Assembly (NCBI GenBank): GCA_028284705.1
Contig: JANQRE010000038.1
Coordinates: 1-64,000 of the forward strand
Source: Paracoccaceae bacterium
Lineage (GTDB): Bacteria; Pseudomonadota; Alphaproteobacteria; Rhodobacterales; Rhodobacteraceae
DNA length: 64,000 nt
Direction: 5' to 3'
Of the stretch, positions 1 through 7,730 are shown piece by piece. The number at the start of each line of letters is the position of its first letter. Position 1 is the stretch's first letter. Position numbers and translations under genes: made by a program. The notes under the pieces were generated by a model, which was not told the origin of the DNA, searched no databases, and saw nothing but the letters and a program-made list of their open reading frames with translations.

Positions 1-849
1 GACGATGACCATCTTGGCTGCTCGACGGGTTGTCCCGCCTGATTTGATCGCGCCCGCTGCGCGGTCGCCGATCTTGAGGAAGCCCATCAGACCGGAGGAC
101 TTGCCGCCGCCTGAAAGAGGTTCCCCATCTGCGCGAAGAGAGCTGAAATTCGTGCCCGTGCCGGACCCGTACTTGAACAGCCGCGCTTCGCGCACCCACA
201 GATCCATGATCCCGCCATCATTCACCAGGTCATCGCTGACCGATTGGATGAAGCAGGCATGAGGCTGCGGATGCTCATATGACGATTTGGATTTCGTCAG
301 TTTTCCGGTTTTGTAATCGACATAGTGGTGACCTTGCGCCGGTCCATCGATGCCATAGGCCCAATGCAGGCCTGTATTAAACCATTGCGGAGAGTTCGGG
401 GCGGCCATCTGCTTGGCCAGCATCACCCGCATCTCGTCATAATAGGCCTGCGCGTCTTCCTCGGTTGAGAAGTAGCCACCTTTCCAGCCCCAATAGGCCC
501 ATGCGCCTGCGAGGCGGTTGAAGACCTGTTTGGATGAGGTCTCGCCCCCAAAGCGCTGATCTTCGGGTATTTTCTTGAGCGCCGCTTCGTCGGGCACTGA
601 GCGATGAAGAAATTCGGGAACGCCTTTCTCCTTCACCTTTTTCGTGCGCGCCGGCACGCCAGCTTTGCGGAAATATTTCTGCGCAATCACGTCCGAGGCG
701 ACCTGGCTCCAGCTGGCGGGCACTTCGACCTCGTCCAGTTTGAAGACAATCGTGCCATCCGGGTTGCGGATCTCCGAAGCTGTCTTGGTGAATTCGAGTG
801 CCGAATAGGCGTCCTGTCCCGCCTGGGTCAGCTTGCGCTCAATTTTCAT
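1..849 (-). CDS. nrdJ: Vitamin B12-dependent (class II) ribonucleotide reductase, N-terminal part
   Basis: Partial gene: the first 283 residues are visible and the frame stays open to the window edge; the family is usually about 1200 residues long. The enzyme reduces ribonucleotides to deoxyribonucleotides using adenosylcobalamin and does not need oxygen. The N-terminal region MKIERKLTQAG, the segment PNSPQWFNTGL (about 151-161), Cys199 in QPHACFIQSV (probably one redox cysteine) and GSGTGTNFSSLR (about 228-239) are typical of bacterial B12-dependent reductases. The ATG at 849 is chosen because the family N-terminus starts there; only a weak AGGG lies upstream. A 15-codon reading frame (893-846) ends inside the start codon. 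It has a long untranslated upstream region. Confidence 0.93.
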   Translation of the reverse strand, partial: MKIERKLTQAGQDAYSALEFTKTASEIRNPDGTIVFKLDEVEVPASWSQVASDVIAQKYFRKAGVPARTKKVKEKGVPEFLHRSVPDEAALKKIPEDQRFGGETSSKQVFNRLAGAWAYWGWKGGYFSTEEDAQAYYDEMRVMLAKQMAAPNSPQWFNTGLHWAYGIDGPAQGHHYVDYKTGKLTKSKSSYEHPQPHACFIQSVSDDLVNDGGIMDLWVREARLFKYGSGTGTNFSSLRADGEPLSGGGKSSGLMGFLKIGDRAAGAIKSGGTTRRAAKMVIV

Positions 850-932
850 AAGTGCGTCATCCCTATGCGCGCCCGCTCGGCGCTGGTTGTCATTATGGGC
901 CTGCCTCACGCGGGCCTGATTGTTTTAGAGAC

Positions 933-963
933 AAAAATCCGTTGCCCATCCGCTCCCGGATGG
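933..963 (-). promoter_or_regulatory. Hairpin with trailing T-run in the nrdJ leader
   Basis: A perfect 7-bp stem CCATCCG/CGGATGG with a 4-nt loop (946-963) is followed, on the minus strand, 8 nt later by five T (937-933). It is about 85 nt upstream of the nrdJ start. It could act as an attenuator or leader terminator. The distance between stem and T-run is larger than in a textbook intrinsic terminator. Confidence 0.3.
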
Positions 964-1303
964 TTCGAGCGCCTGACGACGCTTCTTGAAAACCGTGAAC
1001 CCCTGTCCCTTGCCAGGTACCACTAAATCTTGGGGTGGCAGCCTCGGCCCGCACAACCTGACGTATGTGCCCCTATTAGGTCAACGGGTTTTTGTCACAA
1101 ATTTGTAGATTTTTGGCTTGACGAATTCCCGATGACGAGCAGCGGCCTCTGGAGATGGGACCGCCGCCCGAGTTATCCAGTCGGAGTGCTCCGGGAATTT
1201 TGCACCCTGACCAGCCACTTAAGCGGACGCGTTCGTGCCCGGTCTCAAGTGTTGGTGGGATTCGCCCACAGCCTTGGGGGACAACAGGAAGGCTGACACA
1301 AAT

Positions 1304-1328
1304 ACCACTACATACGGTATGTGGGTAT
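1304..1328. promoter_or_regulatory. Candidate operator palindrome upstream of nrdJ
   Basis: ACATAC-G-GTATGT (1310-1322) is a perfect 6+1+6 inverted repeat, flanked by the near-matching outer arms ATACCAC and GTGGGTAT. Ribonucleotide reductase genes are commonly controlled by NrdR, which binds 16-bp palindromes of the form acaCwAtATaTwGtgt. This site only partly fits that form, and I see no clear second box at the usual phased spacing, so the regulator is uncertain. Confidence 0.3.
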
Positions 1329-1420
1329 CGCGCCTGTCCAGATGTAGCGGGAAGAACACGGAATCATTCCCCCCTAAATGGTGAGGGTGATCGCGCCAAG
1401 TGAGCTTGGAAATCCCGCCC

Positions 1421-1455
1421 ACCCACGCGCGGTAGAATCGCCCGCGCGCGTGGGT
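1421..1455 (-). terminator. Hairpin terminator downstream of the coiled-coil gene
   Basis: Perfect 11-bp inverted repeat ACCCACGCGCG (1421-1431) / CGCGCGTGGGT (1445-1455) with a 13-nt loop, starting about 25 nt after the stop codon of the 1481-2335 gene. There is no U-tract after it, so termination would rest on the GC-rich stem. Confidence 0.5.
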
Positions 1456-1480
1456 GTCGGTATTTGATGTCGTGGCGCCG

Positions 1481-2335
1481 TTACGGCGTCGGTGGCACAG
1501 AGGTCCCGCCGCTGCTCGGCGCGGGATCGCCGTATTTCTCCTCGATCTCCTTCTCGATCTCTTCTTTCATCGTGCGCATCTCTTCGGTCACGGTTGTGGA
1601 CTCCGAAATCGCCTCGGACGCTTTGCGCAGCCGTTCGATGATCTCTTCCTTGGCCTTCTTCTTCGCCAGCGCCTTTTCCTTGCGCAGCTTCTCTTCGGCG
1701 CGCCGGCGCTTGCGGGCGGCCCGTCGTTCTGCCGCTTCGCGAGCGCGCTCGGATTTCTCCTCGGCGGCCCCGCGCTCTGCTTCCTTCTCGCGCTCGGATT
1801 GCTCAGCTTCAGAGTCAGCCTTGGCCTTAGCGGCGTCCGCCTTCTTCTGATCATTCTCGGCTTTCGCCTCGGCCTTTTTCTTGTCCGCCTCGATCTGTGC
1901 CTCCGCAGCCTCATGATCAATCTCGGCCTGTTTCTTTTTCTCCTCGGCCGCGATCTTCGCCTTCTTCTCGGCCAGCTTGGCGGCTTCTTCCTCCTCGATT
2001 GCCTCCTCTTTGGCTTTCTGTTCTTCCTCCTCAATCTCGGCGATGCGTTCCTCGTGCTTTATCTCCACTTCGAGAAGCTGACGCTCCTCCTCCTCCGCGA
2101 TGAGTTCCATCTCTTTCGTTGATCGCACGGTCTTCAGAAGTGCGCTGGTGGAACTTTGCGAAATGAACGAAGTCTTCAGTTCGATATTGGCGCGAAAAAG
2201 CGGGTCGTCCGGCGCTTGCTCCTCGGCGGGGCCGGTCGCCTCCTCGATCTTGCCTTTGATCTTCTCGAGTTCTTCTTCGAGTTCCGACCGGGTCTGGTCG
2301 GCTTTCTCAACGTAGCTTTGCAGTCCGTTACTCAT
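1481..2335 (-). CDS. Highly charged coiled-coil protein of unknown function
   Basis: 284 residues, no family recognised. Residues about 1-75 are mixed sequence (SYVEKADQTRSELEEELEKI near the start). From about 75 to 265 the protein is almost entirely Glu, Lys, Ala and Arg with heptad-like spacing, as in a long uninterrupted alpha-helical coiled coil. It ends in a short Pro/Ser/Gly/Thr tail. There is no signal peptide and no hydrophobic segment, so it should be cytoplasmic. The ATG at 2335 is preferred over an in-frame TTG at 2350 because GGGGGGA lies 7-12 nt upstream of it. The composition resembles the TolA or IF2 linker, but no flanking domain of those proteins is present. A strong hairpin follows the gene. 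Confidence 0.7.
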   Translation of the reverse strand: MSNGLQSYVEKADQTRSELEEELEKIKGKIEEATGPAEEQAPDDPLFRANIELKTSFISQSSTSALLKTVRSTKEMELIAEEEERQLLEVEIKHEERIAEIEEEEQKAKEEAIEEEEAAKLAEKKAKIAAEEKKKQAEIDHEAAEAQIEADKKKAEAKAENDQKKADAAKAKADSEAEQSEREKEAERGAAEEKSERAREAAERRAARKRRRAEEKLRKEKALAKKKAKEEIIERLRKASEAISESTTVTEEMRTMKEEIEKEIEEKYGDPAPSSGGTSVPPTP

Positions 2336-2503
2336 AAAATATCCCCCCAAATCTTGTGTCTCATCTCAAATCGGGCCGGGTGTCGGAGCACCCCGCCCGC
2401 CCGGGTTCTCGCAGGCGAAAACCTCAACTGGCATCCCATGATACCACAAAGCGCTTGCGCTGTTTAGAAATGGTGGTGGCAGAGGTATCGGCGCAGGGCC
2501 GCG

Positions 2504-3043
2504 TTACCAATAATCGGGGTTGTCCAGACCGGGCACGCAGGTTGACGGGCCTGCGAGCGGCGTGAATGCGTCACCCGTAAGCGATTGCCCCAACCATCCT
2601 TCCGGATGATTGAGCGGGAATGGCGGTTGCGCCTCGCTTTGGGTGATCTGTCGGAACCCGACTTTGCTGTAGTAATTCGGATCGCCATAGGTGATCGCGA
2701 CATCGACGCCGGCGTCCCGAAGATGTGTGAGCCCATGGGTCAGAAGCTCTTGCCCGATGCCCTTTCCCTGCTGGCTTGTCGCCACGGCGACCGGGGACAA
2801 GATAAAGACAGTCCGAGAGTCCTGAGGGTAGCTGAGGCGCGAAAACAGGATGCATCCCAGCAGCGCGTCGTCCGACTGGGCGGAAAAGACGAAGAGGTCC
2901 GCGGCATCCGTTGTGGTCATCAGGTCTTTTGCGAGCGCCGAAACAATCGCGCCTTCCTCCGCCCCTTCGGAAGCCGTGAAGGTTGCGTTGAAGAGTGCGG
3001 TGATCTCGTCAACCTGGTTGCGGTACGCGGTGGTGATCCTCAC
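2504..3043 (-). CDS. GNAT-family N-acetyltransferase (YhbS-like)
   Basis: 179 residues. The acetyl-CoA-binding motif A is visible as [19 protein letters not shown] (about 82-100, Q-x-x-G-x-G type), followed by [15 protein letters not shown], the β5/α4 pattern of YhbS-type GCN5-related acetyltransferases. The substrate cannot be read from sequence. The start is GTG at 3043: a strong GGAGGAG lies 7 nt upstream and no ATG fits as well. It stands alone between the coiled-coil gene and tRNA-Pro, all on the minus strand. Confidence 0.82.
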   Translation of the reverse strand: MRITTAYRNQVDEITALFNATFTASEGAEEGAIVSALAKDLMTTTDAADLFVFSAQSDDALLGCILFSRLSYPQDSRTVFILSPVAVATSQQGKGIGQELLTHGLTHLRDAGVDVAITYGDPNYYSKVGFRQITQSEAQPPFPLNHPEGWLGQSLTGDAFTPLAGPSTCVPGLDNPDYW

Positions 3044-3087
3044 GACGCTCTCCTCCGGCGCGGCAGGTTTTGAGGAAGTTTAGCGGA

Positions 3088-3164
3088 TGGTCGGGGCGGC
3101 AGGATTCGAACCTACGACCCCCTGTACCCAAAACAGGTGCGCTACCAGACTGCGCCACGCCCCG
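3088..3164 (-). tRNA. tRNA-Pro (anticodon TGG)
   Basis: A full cloverleaf reads on the minus strand: acceptor CGGGGCG (3164-3158) pairs with CGCCCCG (3098-3092). The D-arm contains GTCTGGTAGC, the anticodon stem CCTGT/ACAGG encloses TTTGGGT (anticodon TGG), and the T-arm contains GGTTCGAATCC. The discriminator A is at 3091 and a genomically encoded CCA occupies 3090-3088. No integrase or direct repeat marks it as an insertion site. Confidence 0.97.
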
Positions 3165-3222
3165 TCCATCCGTGAAGGCGTCTCTAGTCGCTGCGAGACG
3201 CTTTGAAAAGTGAAAACTGCGC

Positions 3223-3708
3223 TTACTCTGCGCAGGGCCAGGCAGCAATATCAGGCGCGAAAGCCGGGTGGCGGATTTCGTCTCCGACCTTGATCCCCAA
3301 TTGCCGCGAGAGACCGCCATTGATCTCCAGAACCGCGATGCGCCCGGGCCCTCCTGAGATGGGTGTCTCATCCAGAGGCACGGCGTTTTCGTGGATATGC
3401 GCGATCCGCCCATCGGGGTCGATGAAGAGCATGTCCAACGGGATCAGCGTGTTGCGCATCCAGAAGGAGATCGGTTGCGGGCGGTCATAGATGAACAGCA
3501 TCCCCTCATAACGGGGCATGCTCTGGCGATGCATCAACCCCGTCGCACGCTCCTGCGGGTCATCCGCCAGTTCCACTGTGAATTCCGCCTGCCCGAACGC
3601 CCCGCGAATGCCAAGCTCATTAGGGGGGCAGCCTGCAAAAATCGCCCCCGAGGAGGCGATGAGAAACAGGAGTATGGCGAGTGCGGTTTTAGTCGGACTG
3701 GGTGGCAT
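3223..3708 (-). CDS. DUF192 family exported protein
   Basis: 161 residues. The N-terminus has a hydrophobic signal segment (about 8-25, ALAILLFLIASSGAIFAG) ending in AGC, so a Sec signal, possibly a lipoprotein, is likely. The rest is one DUF192 domain: ATGLMHR (about 55-61), SFWMRNTLIPLDMLFI (about 81-96) and the C-terminal GLSRQLGIKVGDEI stretch. The molecular function of the family is not established. The frame is open far upstream, but ATG 3708 gives the signal peptide. It overlaps the end of the cold-shock gene by 20 nt, which implies co-transcription. Confidence 0.85.
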   Translation of the reverse strand: MPPSPTKTALAILLFLIASSGAIFAGCPPNELGIRGAFGQAEFTVELADDPQERATGLMHRQSMPRYEGMLFIYDRPQPISFWMRNTLIPLDMLFIDPDGRIAHIHENAVPLDETPISGGPGRIAVLEINGGLSRQLGIKVGDEIRHPAFAPDIAAWPCAE

Positions 3709-4261
3709 AGTCCCAGGAGTGTACCTCAGCGGCCATCTGACCGCGATCCCCTTCGACGACGCGCAAACAGACCGCTTCTCCGGCTTGCAGATCGGCAAGC
3801 GAGCAGCGGCGCAGGACTTCGATATGGAGGAAGACATCTTCCTTGTGGCCGAATGCGTTGGCAAAGCCGAAACCCTTGGCCTTATCGAACCATTTCACCC
3901 GGGCAGGTGTGAGGGGTACATCCTCCAGACCATCGGTCGCAATGCCCGACAGCCCTGGTGCGGATGTCTCGGCGGGCGGTTCGAGGGACAGGATTTCGAT
4001 CGCCTGAAGCCCACGATCCGTTTGCTGGACGCGCAGTTCCACACGGGACTGGTCTGCAACCGAGCCTTGGCCATAGTTTCGCAACACATTGGAGTGCAAC
4101 AGGATGTCCGGACCACCGGTTTCGGCGATCACGAAGCCAAAGCCTTTTGTAGCATCGAACCACTTAACATGACCGACGACCGAGCCGGTCTCGTCGGCGG
4201 TGTGTACATTCTCTGTCATCCACGATGCGTCGAAGTTTTCGACGTCTCCAAGCCTGCCCAT
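3689..4261 (-). CDS. Double cold-shock-domain protein
   Basis: 190 residues with two cold-shock domains, about 28-95 and 118-182. Each carries the RNP1-type core (KGFGFV at 39-44, KGFGFA at 129-134) and an RNP2-like strand (DILLH, DVFLH). The domains bind single-stranded nucleic acid, so a role as RNA chaperone or transcript stabiliser is likely. Two domains in tandem is a common alphaproteobacterial arrangement. ATG 4261 is chosen because AGGTGAGG lies about 6 nt upstream. An in-frame GTG at 4297 would add 12 residues not typical of the family. It is first in a two-gene unit with the DUF192 gene. Confidence 0.88.
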   Translation of the reverse strand: MGRLGDVENFDASWMTENVHTADETGSVVGHVKWFDATKGFGFVIAETGGPDILLHSNVLRNYGQGSVADQSRVELRVQQTDRGLQAIEILSLEPPAETSAPGLSGIATDGLEDVPLTPARVKWFDKAKGFGFANAFGHKEDVFLHIEVLRRCSLADLQAGEAVCLRVVEGDRGQMAAEVHSWDYATQSD

Positions 4262-4359
4262 GGAGCCCTCACCTGTTACGATGGTTAACACTCTCACGGA
4301 TTATTACAGTTGAATAGGTAAGGGTTTCCTGCCCTCGCTCGGGTATTTTACCACCGCCC

Positions 4360-4965
4360 CTATGGGCTAAGTCTTTGAATTTCCCATGGTTTATTTTTTT
4401 CGCTCCGAGACCACCGAAACCGGTCATGCAGGCGGAACGCGCCATCTGCCCAGAACTCAATCTCGATCGGCGTGATCCTGAACCCGCCCCAGAAGTCTGG
4501 GCGTTTGGGATTAGTGCCTTGTTCTGCCGTCACTTTTGCGACCTTTGCCATCAGCGCACCACGCGACGCCAAAGGCTCCGACTGTCGCGAGGCCCAGGCC
4601 CCGAGACGGCTTTTGAGCGAGCGTGAGGCGAAATAGGCATCGGCCTTCTCGCCATCTTCGCGGGTCACGTGGCCCCGCACCCGAACCTGACGACGCAATG
4701 ATTTCCAATGCATCACGAAGGCCGCGGTTCCCGACCCCTCGATCTCTTGGGCCTTCACGCCTTTGTAGTTGGTGTAGAAAACGAAAGCGTCGTCCTCGAC
4801 ATCTTTCAGCAGAACCATCCTTGTGTTCGGCATGCCGGACGCATCCACCGTCGCGAGAGCAACTGCATTGGGATCGTTCGGTTCGCTCGCTTCGGCCTCT
4901 CGCAACCACGCGCGCACGATCTGAAACGGATCATCGCCTGCAAAAATTCCGGTTCTGTCGCTCAT
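4360..4965 (-). CDS. pdxH: Pyridoxamine 5'-phosphate oxidase
   Basis: 201 residues, near the usual length. The FMN-dependent enzyme oxidises pyridoxamine or pyridoxine 5'-phosphate to pyridoxal 5'-phosphate, the last step of the salvage and DXP-dependent B6 routes, in the cytoplasm. Seen directly: the FMN-binding segment [10 protein letters not shown] followed by FVFYTNYKG, then [14 protein letters not shown], and the C-terminal signature WEIQRLSP. The start at 4965 gives [14 protein letters not shown], the expected N-terminus. It is divergent from fabI across 164 nt. Confidence 0.96.
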   Translation of the reverse strand: MSDRTGIFAGDDPFQIVRAWLREAEASEPNDPNAVALATVDASGMPNTRMVLLKDVEDDAFVFYTNYKGVKAQEIEGSGTAAFVMHWKSLRRQVRVRGHVTREDGEKADAYFASRSLKSRLGAWASRQSEPLASRGALMAKVAKVTAEQGTNPKRPDFWGGFRITPIEIEFWADGAFRLHDRFRWSRSEKNKPWEIQRLSP

Positions 4966-5068
4966 AATCTCCACCTCAAGGCACGGTCGCCACGCCGGAG
5001 CGCGCGCGTAGCATTCCCGATCTGACCCAACAAGTTTTACGTTGCGTCTCGAACCCTGCCAGCGCTGC

Positions 5069-5097
5069 TTGAAGCGCCCTGACCTTTGGCCTAAACC
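5069..5097 (+). promoter_or_regulatory. Candidate sigma-70 promoter of fabI
   Basis: TTGAAG (5069-5074), a 17-nt spacer and TAAACC (5092-5097) lie about 33 nt upstream of the fabI ATG, in the divergent pdxH-fabI gap. Spacing is ideal and the boxes are moderate matches. Inferred from sequence only. Confidence 0.4.
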
Positions 5098-5129
5098 CGT
5101 GAGCACCAAGGAAGTGTGCGGGGGACGCA

Positions 5130-5936
5130 ATGTCAAACGGATTGATGGCAGGCAAGCGTGGTTTGATCATGGGCGTGGCCAATGACAAATCCATCGCCTG
5201 GGGGATTGCGAAAGCCTGTGCCGATCAAGGGGCCGAGATTGCGTTCTCTTATCAAGGGGATGCGCTTCTGAAACGCGTGCGGCCTTTGGCGGACTCCATT
5301 GGGGCCAAACATGTGCTGCCCTGCGACGTCAGCGATCCGGCTTCTATTGATGCGCTCTTTGCCGCGCTGAAAGAGGCCTGGGGCAGCCTCGATTTCGTCG
5401 TGCACGCCATCGGTTTTTCCGACAAGAACGAGCTGCGCGGGCGCTACGTTGACACGAGCCCTGAGAACTTCCGGATGTCGATGGATATCTCGGTCTATTC
5501 CTTCACTGCCGTGGCCCAACGGGCCGAGAAGATGATGCCCGAAGGCGGCTCACTTCTGACGCTCACCTATTATGGCGCTGAGAAAGTGATGCCGCATTAT
5601 AACGTCATGGGCGTCGCGAAAGCCGCGCTTGAGACCAGCGTGAAATATCTCGCCGAAGATCTCGGCAAACAGAATATACGGGTCAATGCGATCTCTGCCG
5701 GTCCGATCAAGACGCTGGCCGCCTCCGGCATCGGCGATTTCCGCTACATCATGAAGTGGAACGAATATAACGCGCCGCTGCGCCGTACCGTGACCATCGA
5801 GGATGTTGGCAAATCGGGGCTTTATCTTCTGTCCGATCTCGGCTCTGGCACCACGGGCGAAGTTCTGCATGTGGATGCGGGCTATCATGTGGTCGGCATG
5901 AAGGCCGTCGACGCGCCCGATATCGAAAAATCCTGA
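5130..5936 (+). CDS. fabI: Enoyl-[acyl-carrier-protein] reductase (NADH)
   Basis: 268 residues. It catalyses the last reduction in each cycle of type II fatty acid synthesis. This is the SDR-type FabI: the modified nucleotide-binding loop [14 protein letters not shown] (about 15-28), the active-site pair Tyr157 and Lys164 in YNVMGVAK (Y-x6-K), a second conserved Tyr at 147/148 and the [13 protein letters not shown] substrate loop. These place it with the triclosan-type FabI family rather than FabV, FabK or FabL. It is followed by gpt after 32 nt and may head the plus-strand run through trpE. Confidence 0.97.
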   Translation: MSNGLMAGKRGLIMGVANDKSIAWGIAKACADQGAEIAFSYQGDALLKRVRPLADSIGAKHVLPCDVSDPASIDALFAALKEAWGSLDFVVHAIGFSDKNELRGRYVDTSPENFRMSMDISVYSFTAVAQRAEKMMPEGGSLLTLTYYGAEKVMPHYNVMGVAKAALETSVKYLAEDLGKQNIRVNAISAGPIKTLAASGIGDFRYIMKWNEYNAPLRRTVTIEDVGKSGLYLLSDLGSGTTGEVLHVDAGYHVVGMKAVDAPDIEKS

Positions 5937-5968
5937 ACCGCCCGCGCCCAAAGGAAGGGAGCCTTGCC

Positions 5969-6472
5969 ATGACCGATACGCGCCTGCCCCATGAAAAAGG
6001 CTTCCATATCAGTTGGGATCAAATCCACCGCGATGCGCGCGCTTTGGCCTGGCGGCTCGATGGGCACGGACCCGATGATGGCGCATGGAAAGCGGTGGTC
6101 GCGGTTACACGCGGCGGTATGGCTCCGGCAATGATCGCAGCGCGGGAGCTGGACATCCGCACGGTCGACACGATCTCGATCAAATCCTACGACCACCAGA
6201 GCCAGTCCGAGGCGGAAGTTCTGAAGAAACCCGATGACGAGTTGATGGGTGATGGCACCGGCATTCTGATCATCGACGATCTGGTCGATAGCGGCAAAAC
6301 GCTGGAGGTGGTGCGCAAGCTCTATCCGAACGCGCATTTTGCGACCGTTTATGCGAAACCGAAAGGCCGTCCGCAGGTGGATACATTCATCACGGAAGTG
6401 TCTCAGGACACGTGGATTTTCTTCCCATGGGACATGGCCCTGCAATATGTCGAGCCCTATCGCGGCACCTGA
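5969..6472 (+). CDS. gpt: Xanthine (-guanine) phosphoribosyltransferase
   Basis: 167 residues, slightly longer than the E. coli enzyme. It salvages xanthine and guanine (and hypoxanthine weakly) with PRPP to make nucleoside monophosphates. The PRPP-binding motif [13 protein letters not shown] is at about 99-111, and [21 protein letters not shown] (about 44-64) is the N-terminal phosphate-binding strand and loop. The C-terminal hood ends [15 protein letters not shown], characteristic of Gpt. The stop codon directly abuts the ATG of the next gene, so the two are probably translated as a unit. Confidence 0.93.
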   Translation: MTDTRLPHEKGFHISWDQIHRDARALAWRLDGHGPDDGAWKAVVAVTRGGMAPAMIAARELDIRTVDTISIKSYDHQSQSEAEVLKKPDDELMGDGTGILIIDDLVDSGKTLEVVRKLYPNAHFATVYAKPKGRPQVDTFITEVSQDTWIFFPWDMALQYVEPYRGT

Positions 6473-7654
6473 ATGGCCCTGATCAATCCCAATATGGCCG
6501 CGACCTTCCCGCCGCCCGTCATGGAGGCGCGGCGCTGGATTGATGGCGTCACCTTTCCGCCGCAGCGCCCGCTCATCAATGTCAGTCAGGCCGCACCGGT
6601 CGATCCGCCGCCAGAGGGTTTGCGCCAAGCCATGGCCGATGCGGTTTTGCAAGATGACGCCGCACATCTCTACGGCCCGGTGCTGGGGCTGCCCGCTCTG
6701 CGCGCCGAGGTCGCGCGGCAGTTCTCGGACGCTTATGACGGCACGGTGACGCCCGCGCAGGTCGCCATCACCTCCGGCTGCAACCAGGCCTTTGCGGCGG
6801 CGATGGCGACGCTGGCCGCGCCTGGTGACGAGGTGATCCTGCCCACGCCCTGGTATTTCAACCACAAGATGTGGCTCGATATGGGCGGTATCGCGGCGGT
6901 GCCGCTAAAAACCGATGACACGCTGATCCCCAGAGCCGAAGACGCGGAGAAGCTGATCACATCAAAAACCCGCGCTATCGTGTTGGTCACGCCAAATAAT
7001 CCCGGTGGTGTGGAATACCCGGCCGAGACCGTTTCGGCGTTTTATGATCTGTGTCAGGCGCGCGGTCTCACGCTGATCATCGACGAGACCTATCGCGATT
7101 TCGACAGCCGCTCCGGCGCGCCGCATGATCTCTTGCAACAAGCCGATTGGGAGGAGACGCTGATCCAGCTTTATTCCTTCTCCAAGGCCTATCGCCTCAC
7201 CGGCCACCGGGTCGGCGCGATCATCGCCAGTGAAGCGCGGTTGGCAGAAGCGGAGAAATTCCTCGACACGGTCGCCATCTGCCCCGCGCAAGTCGGCCAG
7301 ATCGCAGCGCTTTGGGGCATGCAGAACCTCGGCACCTGGCTGGGCCAACAACGAGCCGAAATCCTCGACCGGCGCGCGGCGATTGAAGAGGGGTTCCCGG
7401 CCCTCGCCGCGCAGGGCTGGCAACTTCTGGGCTGCGGCGCTTATTTCGCTTATGTCACCCATCCCTTCGCGCTGCCCTCAGACGAGTTGGCCCGGAAACT
7501 GGTAGCCGAAGCGGGAATTCTCTGCCTGCCCGGCACCATGTTCAAACCCGAGGATGACCCCTCCGGCGCGCGCGAACTCCGGATCGCCTTTGCCAATATC
7601 GACCGGGCCGGAATTGCCGAGATGTTCTCACGTCTTGCTCAGGTGAAGCTCTGA
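6473..7654 (+). CDS. PLP-dependent aminotransferase, class I/II
   Basis: 393 residues, the usual fold-type I length. Visible signatures: LYGPVLGLPALR (about 66-77), SGCNQAF, the PNNPGG turn (about 174-179), the cofactor-binding Asp in IIDETYRDF, and the Schiff-base Lys238 in YSFSKAYRLTGHRVG. The sequence does not fix the amino donor or acceptor; aspartate/aromatic-type or a general transaminase are both possible. It starts at the base after the gpt stop and is followed after 76 nt by the PpiD-like gene. Confidence 0.85.
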   Translation: MALINPNMAATFPPPVMEARRWIDGVTFPPQRPLINVSQAAPVDPPPEGLRQAMADAVLQDDAAHLYGPVLGLPALRAEVARQFSDAYDGTVTPAQVAITSGCNQAFAAAMATLAAPGDEVILPTPWYFNHKMWLDMGGIAAVPLKTDDTLIPRAEDAEKLITSKTRAIVLVTPNNPGGVEYPAETVSAFYDLCQARGLTLIIDETYRDFDSRSGAPHDLLQQADWEETLIQLYSFSKAYRLTGHRVGAIIASEARLAEAEKFLDTVAICPAQVGQIAALWGMQNLGTWLGQQRAEILDRRAAIEEGFPALAAQGWQLLGCGAYFAYVTHPFALPSDELARKLVAEAGILCLPGTMFKPEDDPSGARELRIAFANIDRAGIAEMFSRLAQVKL

Positions 7655-7730
7655 GTCTTGCCCCTTTCGCCCAAGGGCGTTACCACCCCTCGAAACCAAC
7701 CCCAAACGGGGCTGAACAGGGAAGATACTC

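Larger units (their letters stand above)
850..1420 (-). other. Long non-coding upstream region of nrdJ
   Basis: About 570 nt without a credible gene. Read on the minus strand towards nrdJ it holds, in order, an imperfect palindrome (1304-1328), a perfect 10-nt palindrome ACAAATTTGT (1097-1106), a TTGACC that could be a -35 box (1084-1079), a hairpin followed by five T (963-933), and a 15-codon reading frame overlapping the nrdJ ATG. I looked for a cobalamin riboswitch (B12-box type sequence) and found no convincing match. Reading frames on the plus strand here have no recognisable product. Confidence 0.6.

Noticed and set aside
850-1420. Cobalamin riboswitch upstream of nrdJ
   Set aside because: I searched both the B12-box type sequence and the surrounding conserved blocks by eye and found only partial, scattered similarity.
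3088-3164. tRNA-Pro as an integration site for a mobile element
   Set aside because: No integrase, direct repeat of the tRNA 3' end or foreign-looking genes are next to it.
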